A stretch of DNA of 64,000 nt from an uncultured Saprospiraceae bacterium (GTDB lineage: Bacteria; Bacteroidota; Bacteroidia; Chitinophagales; Saprospiraceae), in NCBI GenBank assembly GCA_937928045.1, contig CALFWO010000027.1, forward strand, positions 114,035-178,034, given 5' to 3'. Positions within the stretch are counted from its first letter, which is position 1. Every line of letters begins with the position of its first letter. Position numbers and translations under genes: made by a program. The notes below the pieces were generated by a model. The model was given only the letters and a program-made list of their open reading frames with translations, was not told where the DNA came from and made no database searches. This document shows, piece after piece, positions 26,740-35,909 of the stretch.

Positions 26740-28533
26740 TTAAGAAAGCAACTTTACTTCACCTTCAGAAATATGGATCGTTCTTAGTTGCTCCGTTCTA
26801 GTGTTTACATCCTCAGAAGCGTTTTCTAATCTCAGCACTCCTCTTGGACATACTGCAGCACAGACTCCGCATCCCACACAAGAAGATCTTACGACATCTT
26901 GTCCTCGCTGAGCATAGTGTCTTACATCAATTCCCATTTCACAATAAGTAGAGCAGTTTCCACAAGAAATACATTGAGACCCATTTACTGTGATTCTAAA
27001 ACGTGATTTGAATCTTTGGACCAAACCGAGGTAGGCTGCAAGAGGACAACCAAATCTACACCAAGTTCGATTTCCCATTAACGGATAAAAACCGGTGCCC
27101 ACTACCCCAGCAAAGGCCGAACCAATTAGGAATCCATACCATTGTCGAACGGTATTACTGTTGACAAATAAAACTTGCGAACTTCCACTAAAGTAGGTGT
27201 ACAGCACGGTGATCGTCATTCCTACTGCAAATACCAAAACGCCGTGAATGATGTAGCGCTCATATTTCCAAGCTCGAACACTTTTGTCAGATAACTGGCG
27301 ATAAGGATCTCCCATTGTTTCAGCGAGACCTCCACAGCCACAAACCCATGAGCAATACCATCTCTTGCCAAAAAAGTATGTAAAAACAGGAACGCCAATT
27401 AAAGCGAGGACAATACCCCAGACCAACATAAATATTCCAAGATTTCCGTTTGCAATTAAAGACTTTATATTATAGTCAAAAAAGAAGGTGTAGTTCAACG
27501 GCCAAATATTTTTGAAATCAAAATAAGGTTGGTTGAACTTGATCATTATCTCGGGAAGAATAAATGCAAAACATGTTTGGAAAAACATTACAGAACATGT
27601 TCTAATGATCTGGTATTGATTGTGTCTATATTTAGCAATCATGCGTATACCCATCACCAATACAATTACTGTATAAAGCATACCGTACAAAAACCACTTG
27701 CTTGCTGGGTTTCCAGATAGTCGCTCACTGACAGGATCTGCAATCAAGATCCATGAGGTTATGTATTCTGCTTTCCAATAAAGAAGAATATAGAATATGA
27801 TTAAGTATATTCCTGAAATCATTCCGAGCCAACCCGTAACGTTTGGAGAAGCAGATTTAGTTTCCGAATATTCTTTTTCATCATTCTTGAATAGGACCAA
27901 ATAAATTATGAGACCAATTATTGCCAAAGTAATAGCTGGCCAGACAAAATTCATGTTCATGTAGGCTACACCATAGATAAGTGTTCCTATGATAGTCAAT
28001 ATTAAAAAGACAGATCTAATATTTACCTTTAAACCCCGCGTCATAGAGTTGTGGTAAATGTGATTATTTTTTATTCCTGGAATTAAATTGAATTTTGGTA
28101 GGATGTAGAGTAGTCCTCCGAACATTGCTAAACCAACGGTTAGCCACCAAAACAATCCTTTGTTTTGGGAAACGATTCCAACGCTAGATGCTTTTACAGT
28201 ATTTACTACATAGTCTTTTATTTCCCAATCACCAATTTTAAAATCCCATTCCCCCACTCCATTTGGAATGCCATCAGATGCTATCTGATCTTGAGATAAT
28301 TTGGCTGATTTAAAAACTTCTTTGAGTTGCCCAACATATTCGAAATTATTTCCAATGGAGGTTTCCCATAGACCCATTTTTTTTGCAGCGTCAATTACAG
28401 CTTCTTTGTGGTATTCTGTCTTAACTTGAAGACTTTCCTGATTGAGTTCATAACTGTCCAAACCCAAACTAAGTGTGAAAATTGCTAAAGCAACTACGAA
28501 TAAACTAAGACCTATTTTTTGAATTATATTCAT
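26740..28533 (-). CDS. membrane polyferredoxin (NapH/NosR-like 4Fe-4S protein)
   Basis: 597-residue integral membrane electron carrier. N-terminal anchor (about 5-25), a 100-residue periplasmic segment, then about eight hydrophobic spans between 125 and 500. The NapH/NosR signature is KRWYCSWVCGCGGLAETMGDPYRQ. The C-terminus has NRTWCRFGCPLAAYLG and two ferredoxin motifs, CISCGNCSTYCEMGID and CVGCGVCAAVCPRGV, for two 4Fe-4S clusters. Such proteins pass electrons from the quinone pool or cytoplasm to periplasmic reductases; the acceptor is not encoded here. It is translated 12 bases behind the NAD(P)/FAD reductase, so the pair is probably a cytoplasm-to-membrane electron path. It is not NosR itself: I see no N-terminal FMN-binding domain. 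Confidence 0.85.
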   Translation of the reverse strand: MNIIQKIGLSLFVVALAIFTLSLGLDSYELNQESLQVKTEYHKEAVIDAAKKMGLWETSIGNNFEYVGQLKEVFKSAKLSQDQIASDGIPNGVGEWDFKIGDWEIKDYVVNTVKASSVGIVSQNKGLFWWLTVGLAMFGGLLYILPKFNLIPGIKNNHIYHNSMTRGLKVNIRSVFLILTIIGTLIYGVAYMNMNFVWPAITLAIIGLIIYLVLFKNDEKEYSETKSASPNVTGWLGMISGIYLIIFYILLYWKAEYITSWILIADPVSERLSGNPASKWFLYGMLYTVIVLVMGIRMIAKYRHNQYQIIRTCSVMFFQTCFAFILPEIMIKFNQPYFDFKNIWPLNYTFFFDYNIKSLIANGNLGIFMLVWGIVLALIGVPVFTYFFGKRWYCSWVCGCGGLAETMGDPYRQLSDKSVRAWKYERYIIHGVLVFAVGMTITVLYTYFSGSSQVLFVNSNTVRQWYGFLIGSAFAGVVGTGFYPLMGNRTWCRFGCPLAAYLGLVQRFKSRFRITVNGSQCISCGNCSTYCEMGIDVRHYAQRGQDVVRSSCVGCGVCAAVCPRGVLRLENASEDVNTRTEQLRTIHISEGEVKLLS

Positions 28534-28545
28534 AATAACTTCGAA

Positions 28546-29883
28546 TCAATTTTTAAGAAAGTTTAATACGGCAGACAAGCCTCTTTTTTGTTTTAGTTTA
28601 AGTTTTTTCCCAGTCTGTTTATTGTAAATATTAACGACCTCGCTATCATATTCTTTGTAGAATTCTGGATCGAAATTTGCAATTCCTAAATGTTGTAGAA
28701 CTGTTTCAATAGAGGTTTTTTCTGCCAACCATTTTTCACAAACCTCATGTCTGTATCTCACACCCATAACGTTGAAACCTAAGACTTGGAGGTTTTCTTT
28801 GTGGTAGTTGATTCGAATCGATTTTTTTCCATCGTCATGTTCCCAATAAACTGTATTCATGTAATCAGGAATTCTTGCAGGTACTTCACCATATACCTGA
28901 TATTCTATGTCCAGAAATTTTGCTGAGTTGAACCAGATGCCCGGATTATATCCTACTTTTTTTCCACAAACATTATAAGCTACAGTTTCTCCCATCATTC
29001 TCCCAGTATACCAAATGGCTTCCACTCCTCGACGTCCAGGTTTTGGGTCTGACAACTCTGCGCAATCTCCAATAGCGTAAACATCGGATTGATTTGTTTC
29101 TAAATTTTCGTTGACGACAATACCTCGATTAATTTCTAAGGCACCATTTTTTAAGAATGCAACATTGGGATGAACCCCGGCAGTTAATCCGACGTAGCCA
29201 CAATCAATTTTTTCTCCTTTACTTGTAGTGACAGCATTTGCATTGCCATTGCCATCATCGTGAATTTCTTTAAGTTCTGTTCCAAGCTGCAGATCGATGC
29301 CGTGTTCAATAATGTGTCTATTTATCATTGCAGATTCCTCTTTTGGAAGAACATTATTCCAATAACTGGGCTCTCGGACAAGAATCGTAACAGGGATATG
29401 ACGGGAATGAAACATCTCTGCCATTTCAATACCAATCAAACCGCCACCGACAATAACTGCTTTTTTTAGACCCGGACTAAATTTCTCTATGGCCTCTAAA
29501 TCTTGGTAAGTGTATAGTCCGTAAACTTTTTCTAAATCTTGACCCGGCCAACCAAATTTATTTGAAGCAGAGCCCGTTGCTAAGATTAATTTGTCATAAT
29601 TCATTTGTTCTCCGTCATTAAATTTCAATTGCTTAGATGAAAAATTAATGTCGGTGACCAAGCCTCTTTTTAGTGAAATCCGATTTTTTTTCCAAAACCA
29701 ATCTTCGTATGGCTTGGTATCTTCAAATCGCATATGGCCCATATAAATATACATAAGAGCAGTGCGAGAGAAAAAATGATCTGTTTCTGCGGAAATGACA
29801 GTAATAGAGTGATCACTTAACTTGCGGATATTCCGAGCTGCTGAAATTCCACTGATTCCATTACCAATTATGACTATTTCCAT
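28546..29883 (-). CDS. NAD(P)/FAD-dependent pyridine nucleotide-disulfide oxidoreductase
   Basis: 445-residue soluble flavoprotein with two Rossmann folds: FAD motif GNGISG (7-12), ILATGSASNKFGWPGQD, NAD motif VVGGGLIGIEMAE and the second FAD motif YAIGDCAEL. It resembles NirB-like and rubredoxin/ferredoxin reductases that act without a disulfide (no CxxxxC). The frame begins at GTG 29901, but the ATG at 29883 gives MEIVIIGNGISG, the family's usual start. It lies directly upstream of the polyferredoxin; together they suggest NAD(P)H-driven electron transfer into the membrane iron-sulfur protein. The C-terminal 30 residues are unusually basic (KQTGKKLKLKQKRGL), possibly for membrane contact. 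Confidence 0.88.
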   Translation of the reverse strand: MEIVIIGNGISGISAARNIRKLSDHSITVISAETDHFFSRTALMYIYMGHMRFEDTKPYEDWFWKKNRISLKRGLVTDINFSSKQLKFNDGEQMNYDKLILATGSASNKFGWPGQDLEKVYGLYTYQDLEAIEKFSPGLKKAVIVGGGLIGIEMAEMFHSRHIPVTILVREPSYWNNVLPKEESAMINRHIIEHGIDLQLGTELKEIHDDGNGNANAVTTSKGEKIDCGYVGLTAGVHPNVAFLKNGALEINRGIVVNENLETNQSDVYAIGDCAELSDPKPGRRGVEAIWYTGRMMGETVAYNVCGKKVGYNPGIWFNSAKFLDIEYQVYGEVPARIPDYMNTVYWEHDDGKKSIRINYHKENLQVLGFNVMGVRYRHEVCEKWLAEKTSIETVLQHLGIANFDPEFYKEYDSEVVNIYNKQTGKKLKLKQKRGLSAVLNFLKN

Positions 29884-29995
29884 TTGTTTCTTGAGATTCA
29901 CAATGCATATATCACATCATAGATGCCAAGATAGGTGTTGGTTTGTTCTAAATAAAGGAATAATATATAAAAAAGCGATAGTTGAAAGACCAACC

Positions 29996-31528
29996 TTAGT
30001 CTTTGATGACATGAAAAGATATCTTGTTTTTCATTTTACCATGGTTATCAACAAGAAAATATAGACCTGTATTCAGCGATGAAAAATCAAAATTTAAAGT
30101 GTTTTCACCGAAATGAACTTGTTTATATTCAGAAGCTACAACACTCCCAAGATTGTTATAAACAGTAAATTTTATTTTCTGTTGGGTTTCGCTTTCGTAA
30201 CTCATCGAACATAAGCCTGAAGTAGGATTAGGAAAAAGAATAGGCTCAACATTACTATCTAAATTTTCAGAAGTGCTGACTGTAATGTTTGATTTTACAA
30301 AATCTACAGAATGTTCTTTTAGAAAACCAGTGTAGTCTGCAAGAATTTCTCCTTGGGCATTAAAAATTTCAAACTTGCCATAACCGTATTGACAACAAAT
30401 ACCGTCACCCCAGTCATCGTAAATATTGAAGGTGTAGCAACCATTTTCTGGGAGGGAAACTGGAATTTCATAATTAGAAGAAGAGGCATAGTAGTTAGGA
30501 CTACTGAGCAGATCATAAACATCTTGTTGGGCTCCTGGTATTACAAGTTCATTTCCACCAAAAGCTACCTGGTTTCCAATATCGTCGAGTATTTCCCAAA
30601 ATATTTCATAGCCGAAATCATCAGTTGCAATTCTTACAGAGATGTCGTTCTCCGTAGTTTGTAAAACAGGTTTTGTATCAACAATGGTATTACCAGACAA
30701 AATAGTATCCGATTGATGATTTACGGTCAAAACAGAAATTTCAAGATCCGTTGAGGAAACTATTTCACCGAAGTTGAAAGGGATTTCAGTTGTTTCAAAT
30801 CTTTCAATAAAAAGATCGAATCCTACAGAGTCTGAAATGATCTCGCCATTTCCTTTTATTTGAAGACTTACGTGCTCGATGGTGTTTACCCCGTTGTTTT
30901 GAACCATTACAGTCGGAATAAAATTGGTCTCACCACAAGTGGGGTCAAGATTGCAAGTAAAATAAAGTAAGTCCAAATTGTTTGAAAAGTCGGGTTCGGG
31001 ACAACTATTGCTAATGAGATCAGCCAAATCAGTTTCTGGAACTTGACCGATTTCCGTTATTTTTTTATCAGGACAAATAAAAAGTAGCGTAGGGTCTTCA
31101 TGTATGCCCATTTCAAATGCGAATTCATGATCATTGATGACTGGGTAAGGAGAACAAGTTAAATAGTTCCCAAAACTATTATCATAGATTTCATCTATGG
31201 TTGTATTCAGTTCTCGTTCTATAAGAAAAATGGCTACCTCATTCGATCCTTGCGGTCCAAAAGTTTCGTAAATGTTTTGAAGCACATTTTCTTCATGATA
31301 TTCCCAACAAGGAGCACAAGCAGTTGAGAAAAAGTCTAAAATGACAATTTTTCCAGCATTAAGGTCATCATAGGGCCTATGAACGATGCCATCAATGTCT
31401 GTAATTTCAATGTCTGGAAAGTTAGTTACGGAAATCGGATTTTGAGCAAACAAAGATGTTTGAATAAGACAGTAAAAGCTCAGTATATGGACGAATGTTA
31501 TTTTCAAAAACCTATTTCTTGTTTGCAT
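29996..31528 (-). CDS. secreted thioredoxin-fold protein with T9SS type A sorting domain
   Basis: 510-residue T9SS cargo. Signal peptide 1-29 (ending LFAQ). Residues 36-165 form a redoxin/TlpA-like domain: NFPDIEITDIDG, IVILDFFSTACAPCWEY with the CxxC at 71-74 (CAPC), and a C-terminal cis-Pro region (HEDPTLLFI). A middle beta-sandwich (about 170-400) contains the conserved ISVRIATDDFGYEIFWEILDD and YDDWGDGICCQYGYG phrases of a secreted repeat domain common in Bacteroidetes. The last 80 residues are a type A sorting domain: PILFPNPTSG, FTVYNNLG, LNTGLYFL. A redox role outside the cell is likely, the substrate is unknown. Divergent from another T9SS protein with a CxxC domain. Confidence 0.88.
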   Translation of the reverse strand: MQTRNRFLKITFVHILSFYCLIQTSLFAQNPISVTNFPDIEITDIDGIVHRPYDDLNAGKIVILDFFSTACAPCWEYHEENVLQNIYETFGPQGSNEVAIFLIERELNTTIDEIYDNSFGNYLTCSPYPVINDHEFAFEMGIHEDPTLLFICPDKKITEIGQVPETDLADLISNSCPEPDFSNNLDLLYFTCNLDPTCGETNFIPTVMVQNNGVNTIEHVSLQIKGNGEIISDSVGFDLFIERFETTEIPFNFGEIVSSTDLEISVLTVNHQSDTILSGNTIVDTKPVLQTTENDISVRIATDDFGYEIFWEILDDIGNQVAFGGNELVIPGAQQDVYDLLSSPNYYASSSNYEIPVSLPENGCYTFNIYDDWGDGICCQYGYGKFEIFNAQGEILADYTGFLKEHSVDFVKSNITVSTSENLDSNVEPILFPNPTSGLCSMSYESETQQKIKFTVYNNLGSVVASEYKQVHFGENTLNFDFSSLNTGLYFLVDNHGKMKNKISFHVIKD

Positions 31529-31750
31529 ACCTCAATCGAATATTAAAGAACATCATAAATCGAGCTAAATGCAAATTTGGAACTCATAATATTGTTTGAA
31601 AGTACTTACAGCTGACATTTAATGAAATTTGTCAAAATGCAGACCACAAAGGTTTAAAATTCCGTATTTTAGCGTCCGGTTTGAAGAAAGGAATGTTAAT
31701 TGCCTTCTGAAAACATTATTATTTGGAATAAACTATTTAAAAAATTTAGT

Positions 31751-33661
31751 ATGAAAAGAATTTACTTATTGTGTTTAGTACTTTTTTGCGCATTTTCTTC
31801 ATCATTAGATGCTCAAAAATTTGTACAGGAGTCTTTTGAAGATGGAATGGCTCCAGCTGATTGGACGTTGAGTGATAATTGGATTGTTGGTGACAATGCC
31901 GCAACATCTAGCCAGTTCTTTAGCGCTGGTGATCACTCTATCTATCTTATGTATAATGATGATGGATTAGGTCAGGCAGCTCCTATATCTGATGCTTCTG
32001 CAACATCTCAGATGGTAGACATGACGAATATCACTTCTGCAACATTGCTATTCGAAAGTTACTTTATTGGAGGAGCTTATGGAGCTGGTGAATCAGCGGA
32101 AGTAAGAGTATCTGTTGATGCAGGGGCTACTTGGACCGCTATTCAGCCTATTACTTTATCTACGACTGCTGGTGTTTGGGCGAATGAAAGTATTTCACTA
32201 GACGCTTATGCCGGACAATCAATTATGATTCAATTTTGGTATGATGATGGGGGAGATTGGAATTTTGGATTGGCTTTGGATGATGTATTGGTTATCGATC
32301 CTTTGACTAATGATGTTTTATTGGGAGGATTTACTCAATCAAGATTTGTAAAGCAAAGCAACAAGTTGACTGTTCCAGTAACAAATCTAGGAGTTGAAAC
32401 TGTTACTTCTGTTGAGATGTCTTGGACTTCAGGAGCAAACACTTACACAGAGACAATTTCAGGATTGGATATCCCAACATTTGGAACTGCTATGGTGGAG
32501 CATCCAGTAGATTATAGCGCTTTTTCTGTCGGAGAATATGATGATGAGATCACAGTTTCAATCGACAAGGTTAATGGTGTTGATGATTTGGATGCTACTG
32601 ATAATGGTATTGTTTCTGCAGGAAGATTTTCAGTGGTAGAAGAAGACTTTGTAAAGTGGATGGTTGCTGAAGAAGGAACTGGTACATGGTGCCCATGGTG
32701 TCCAAGAGGAGAAGTTTTCATGAATCAAATGGAAGCAGACTTCCCAGATAACTTTATTGGGATCGCGGTGCATAACGGAGATCCAATGGTAGTTACTGAG
32801 CATGATTCAGGTCTAGCAACACTTATCGGTGGATACCCAAGTGTAGCAGTAGATAGAGCTTTTGAAACAGATCCTTCTGATTTGCCGGCACAAATGGCTT
32901 CAAGAATGAATGATGCTTCTCCTGTAGCTATTTCTGGAACTGCAAATTACATTACTGACGAAAGCAAAATTGAAGTTCAAATGACTTCTAAATTTTGGAC
33001 AACTGTTACAGACAGACAATTTAGATTTTCTGCAGTAGTAATAGAAGACGGTGTAACTGGAACTGGAAGTGATTATGCTCAAGCAAATAACTATGCTGGT
33101 GGTGGAAATGGACCTATGGGTGGATTTGAAAATCTTCCAAATCCTGTTCCTGCAAGCCAAATGGTTTATAACCATGTTTCTCGCGCACTAGTTGGTGGAT
33201 GGGAAGGAATGGTTGGTGATTTTCCAGCATCTGTTGATCAAACTACAGAAATTACCCACACTATGACTATAGATGTAGATCCTTCTTGGAATAGAGATGA
33301 ACTACACATTGTTTGTTTGGTAACTGATACAGAAACAGGCGAAATCCACAATGGAATGGAATTGTCTATTGAAGGAGTATTCACACCTACTACAAGTGTT
33401 GAATTGGCTGATTTCAATCTTTATCCTAATCCTGCACAAACATCTACTGCTTTAACTTTCAGCCTTGAAGAAAAGCAAGATGTAAATGTTATGATCTATA
33501 ACAACCTTGGACAAACTGTTTGGACTAAAGCTTATGGTGAATTAGCAGGAAGTCAAAACTTAAACTTAGACATTGCTGACTTGAATACTGGAGCATACAC
33601 TTTGGTTATTCAATTGGATGCAACAGAAATAGTAGCAAAGCAATTACATGTTGTGAAATAA
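31751..33661 (+). CDS. Omp28-like thioredoxin-fold secreted protein with T9SS type A sorting domain
   Basis: 636 residues from the ATG at 31751 (an earlier in-frame start would put 17 residues before the signal peptide). Signal peptide 1-21 (ending LDAQ); an adhesin/choice-of-anchor-J type beta-sandwich (about 23-180, EDGMAPADWTLSDNWIVGD, AEVRVSVDAGATW); a CARDB-like segment (about 185-300); an Omp28-type domain with CPWC at 314-317 (GTGTWCPWCPRGEVFM) and GYPSVAVDR; and a type A sorting domain (NLYPNPAQTSTAL, IYNNLGQTVW, LNTGAYTL). Exported by T9SS to the surface. Its own terminator follows. Confidence 0.9.
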   Translation: MKRIYLLCLVLFCAFSSSLDAQKFVQESFEDGMAPADWTLSDNWIVGDNAATSSQFFSAGDHSIYLMYNDDGLGQAAPISDASATSQMVDMTNITSATLLFESYFIGGAYGAGESAEVRVSVDAGATWTAIQPITLSTTAGVWANESISLDAYAGQSIMIQFWYDDGGDWNFGLALDDVLVIDPLTNDVLLGGFTQSRFVKQSNKLTVPVTNLGVETVTSVEMSWTSGANTYTETISGLDIPTFGTAMVEHPVDYSAFSVGEYDDEITVSIDKVNGVDDLDATDNGIVSAGRFSVVEEDFVKWMVAEEGTGTWCPWCPRGEVFMNQMEADFPDNFIGIAVHNGDPMVVTEHDSGLATLIGGYPSVAVDRAFETDPSDLPAQMASRMNDASPVAISGTANYITDESKIEVQMTSKFWTTVTDRQFRFSAVVIEDGVTGTGSDYAQANNYAGGGNGPMGGFENLPNPVPASQMVYNHVSRALVGGWEGMVGDFPASVDQTTEITHTMTIDVDPSWNRDELHIVCLVTDTETGEIHNGMELSIEGVFTPTTSVELADFNLYPNPAQTSTALTFSLEEKQDVNVMIYNNLGQTVWTKAYGELAGSQNLNLDIADLNTGAYTLVIQLDATEIVAKQLHVVK

Positions 33662-33690
33662 TTATTTCATATCATTGAAAAGATAATTTT

Positions 33691-33721
33691 AGAGGGACTC
33701 CATGGAGTCCCTCTTTTTTTT
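33691..33721 (+). terminator. terminator after the Omp28-like gene
   Basis: A perfect 24-bp palindrome AGAGGGACTCCA-TGGAGTCCCTCT followed by T. Strong and probably bidirectional in stem, unidirectional in T run. Confidence 0.92.
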
Positions 33722-33802
33722 GTTGTTTTCCTTACATAATTGACTGTCTGGTGGCGCTTTTGGGTTGGTTTTTGTATCTTTATTTCTATAAGCAAAAGTA
33801 TT

Positions 33803-34519
33803 ATGAAAAAAGCCTTACTATTTATTTTTTCCATTATGGTTTTTGGAGTTACTGCTCAGACAGTGACCTTGCAACCAATACCTTCAGCAGGCTGGGCCGA
33901 TTTAGATGATGATTCTACTAACCCAAAGAAAGTTAAAGCTGGATCGACTATTACGAATACAAGTGATGTTAGTAAAAATTTCAGATGGACATTAACAATT
34001 GAAAGTCAAGAAGATCCTTGGGGCTTTGCCGTATGTGATATTAACACCTGTTACAATGTAGGAGTTACTACAGAGACTTTTACTTTGGCAGCAGGACAAT
34101 CCAGTATTATGGATGTCTATGTATATCCAAGTGGAGATCAACAAGTTTTGGAAGGAGCAGTACCTGGAACTGGTTCCGCGACTTTATTTATTACAGAAAT
34201 AGGACAACCCGACAACAGTATTACAGGGGAATATAACTTTACAGTGGATGGAGCTGCCGTTCCAACTTCTCTTACTGAGCTGGAATTGGCTCAATTGAAA
34301 TTGTTCCCTAATCCTACTTCAGATTATTTCGAAGTTCAGGGTCCTGAAGGTGTTTCTTCTGTTTCTATTTATAACCTTTTTGGAACTGCGATTGAAAATT
34401 TTGTGTTTCAATCAGGAGAAAAATACAACATCTCAACCTATGCTAAAGGATTGTACCTTGTAGCATTAGAAGACGAAAATGGTCAATTGTTAAAGACATT
34501 GAGGCTACAAAAATACTAG
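33803..34519 (+). CDS. small T9SS cargo protein with type A sorting domain
   Basis: 238 residues from the ATG at 33803; the frame opens 21 codons earlier but the signal peptide (MKKALLFIFSIMVFGVTAQ) begins here. A single beta-sandwich of about 140 residues follows (NTSDVSKNFRWTLTIESQEDPWGFAVCDINTCYN, FTLAAGQSSIMDVYVYPSG), with two cysteines (CDINTC) that could form a disulfide. The final 75 residues are a type A sorting domain: LKLFPNPTSDYFEV, VSIYNLFGTAIEN, YAKGLYLVALED. The middle domain resembles DUF-type choice-of-anchor modules but I cannot name it. Located 142 bases after the Omp28-like gene, separated by its terminator, and ending in its own UUCG-type terminator. Confidence 0.85.
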   Translation: MKKALLFIFSIMVFGVTAQTVTLQPIPSAGWADLDDDSTNPKKVKAGSTITNTSDVSKNFRWTLTIESQEDPWGFAVCDINTCYNVGVTTETFTLAAGQSSIMDVYVYPSGDQQVLEGAVPGTGSATLFITEIGQPDNSITGEYNFTVDGAAVPTSLTELELAQLKLFPNPTSDYFEVQGPEGVSSVSIYNLFGTAIENFVFQSGEKYNISTYAKGLYLVALEDENGQLLKTLRLQKY

Positions 34520-34534
34520 ACTTGTTAAAAGTCG

Positions 34535-34574
34535 AAAAAAGCAGTTAACATTCGTGTTAACTGCTTTTTTTTTG
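34535..34574 (+). terminator. terminator after the small T9SS cargo gene
   Basis: AAAAAAGCAGTTAACA, TTCG tetraloop, TGTTAACTGCTTTTTT and more T: 16 pairs with an ultra-stable loop. Confidence 0.93.
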
Positions 34575-34637
34575 TCCCTCATAATGCTTTGGTCAACTCT
34601 TGAATTGACTTTGATTCATTGAAAGCGAGCCAAATTT

Positions 34638-34672
34638 AAAAAGCAGGTCGAATTTACTTCGACCTGCTTTTT
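34638..34672. terminator. terminator downstream of the TrpF-like gene (usable on both strands)
   Basis: AAAAAGCAGGTCGAA, loop, TTCGACCTGCTTTTT: 15 pairs with A/T runs on both flanks, between convergent genes. Confidence 0.9.
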
Positions 34673-34707
34673 GCCTAGTCACAATCGGTGTTTTCTCCAA
34701 ATAACGA

Positions 34708-35361
34708 TTATTCACTTAAACTTTCCATTTTGTCAAAAAGCTCATCTAACTCATCGAATGATTTATACCCTACTTTCTCTTCTTCTCCTCCTTTTAAACA
34801 TAACACACAGCCTGGGAGCGATGAATTAATGGATTCTAAATCCTTTTCATTAAGGCTGTCTAGGATAATAAATAGATCAACGCTTTTATCAAGTTCGATT
34901 AAGTCTAAAAGAGACAGCGGTGTTTTGTTATCAAGAATATCCGACCAGCTATACCCATTTTTCTCAAAATTCAATTGCATGTGTTGGACCGCAGCTTTTC
35001 GATCATTAATACTGGTATGTAAAGATTCTTTTTCTCCCTTTTCAACTACAAATTCTTGTATGACGATTGCATTTGAAATTTTGTTTATTTCTTCTCTTGG
35101 AAAAAAACTGGGTAAAAGCACCGCATCAAAAGAAAATAATTTAATTGCTTCATTGACCGCTTCTAGGCTGTGTAATCCCAGCCGGCCAACAAATTTTGGC
35201 CCCTCAACCCACTCTTTAATGGCGAGTAATGCATTAGGTTCAATGTAGTCTTCACTTCCTTGGTCAAGGCTGAATTCAAGCCAATTCACCCCCATGGCGG
35301 AAAAGTAGCGTGCATCTGTCAGATTTGAGATTTGGCTTGCTTTAATTTGAATATTTAACAT
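34708..35361 (-). CDS. TrpF-like TIM-barrel protein with degenerate active site
   Basis: 217-residue cytoplasmic protein resembling phosphoribosylanthranilate isomerase at its N-terminus: IKASQISNLTDARYFSAMGVNWLEFSL aligns with the TrpF KxCGxxxxxDAxxAxxxGAD block, but the catalytic Cys is replaced (KAS), and later catalytic features are not clear. Other segments: LLAIKEWVEGPKFVGRLG, FDAVLLPSF. It is short by TrpF standards by only a few residues. Because the key Cys is missing, an enzymatic role in tryptophan synthesis is unlikely; no trp genes are nearby. Function unknown. A -7-like TACCTTTA box (35367-35374) ends five bases before the ATG, which would make the mRNA nearly leaderless. Confidence 0.6.
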   Translation of the reverse strand: MLNIQIKASQISNLTDARYFSAMGVNWLEFSLDQGSEDYIEPNALLAIKEWVEGPKFVGRLGLHSLEAVNEAIKLFSFDAVLLPSFFPREEINKISNAIVIQEFVVEKGEKESLHTSINDRKAAVQHMQLNFEKNGYSWSDILDNKTPLSLLDLIELDKSVDLFIILDSLNEKDLESINSSLPGCVLCLKGGEEEKVGYKSFDELDELFDKMESLSE

Positions 35362-35556
35362 TTCTCTAAAGGTAATTTTCCATTTTAATCAGTTTAAGAA
35401 ATATAATTTTCTCTTTATTTGCTTTAAATCGGTGAAACTTTGCTTCAAAAGGCACAGTATTTGTCTAAAAAAGAATAGTGAAATACATAATCTAATATTA
35501 TTTCATCTTTTTAGAGTCGATTTGATTTACAAAGGTAACAACTCGAAACTAAGCAT

Positions 35557-35892
35557 ATGAAAGATGAAAATTACTTTGAAAAGGTTTACGCTATTACGCG
35601 CTTAATTCCTCGTGGAAGAATTTCCACCTATGGAACCATAGCAAGTTACTTGGCGCTTGGATCAGCAAGAATGGTCGGATGGGCACTTAACAAGTCCTTT
35701 TCTGAAGAGCGTGTTCCGGCACATAGGGTGGTAAACCGAAAAGGAGAGTTGTCTGGAAGAAATCATTTTCCAACTCCCACTTTGATGCAGGAATTGCTAG
35801 AAAAGGAGGGGGCCATTGTTGAAAACAACCAGATTAAAAATTTTAAGGAGCTTTTTTGGGATCCGGCTGAAGAGTTGGATATCGAGCTCTAA
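35557..35892 (+). CDS. alkyltransferase-like protein (MGMT family without the acceptor cysteine)
   Basis: 111-residue DNA-binding protein of the Ogt/MGMT fold: IPRGRISTYGTIASYLALGSARMVGWALNK (helix-turn-helix and arginine finger region) and PAHRVVNRKGELSG. In active methyltransferases the motif is PCHR; here Cys is Ala55, so the protein cannot accept alkyl groups. Such alkyltransferase-like (ATL) proteins bind O6-alkylguanine and hand the lesion to nucleotide excision repair. Note the conserved tail (NHFPTPTLMQELLEKEGA). It opens a possible short operon with the DUF922 gene 17 bases downstream. Confidence 0.85.
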   Translation: MKDENYFEKVYAITRLIPRGRISTYGTIASYLALGSARMVGWALNKSFSEERVPAHRVVNRKGELSGRNHFPTPTLMQELLEKEGAIVENNQIKNFKELFWDPAEELDIEL

Positions 35893-35909
35893 ATTTAAAA
35901 ATATCGATT

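Noticed and set aside
34688..35248. A 186-codon frame antisense to the TrpF-like gene
   Set aside because: Serine-rich shadow frame; the minus strand product has the better domain match.
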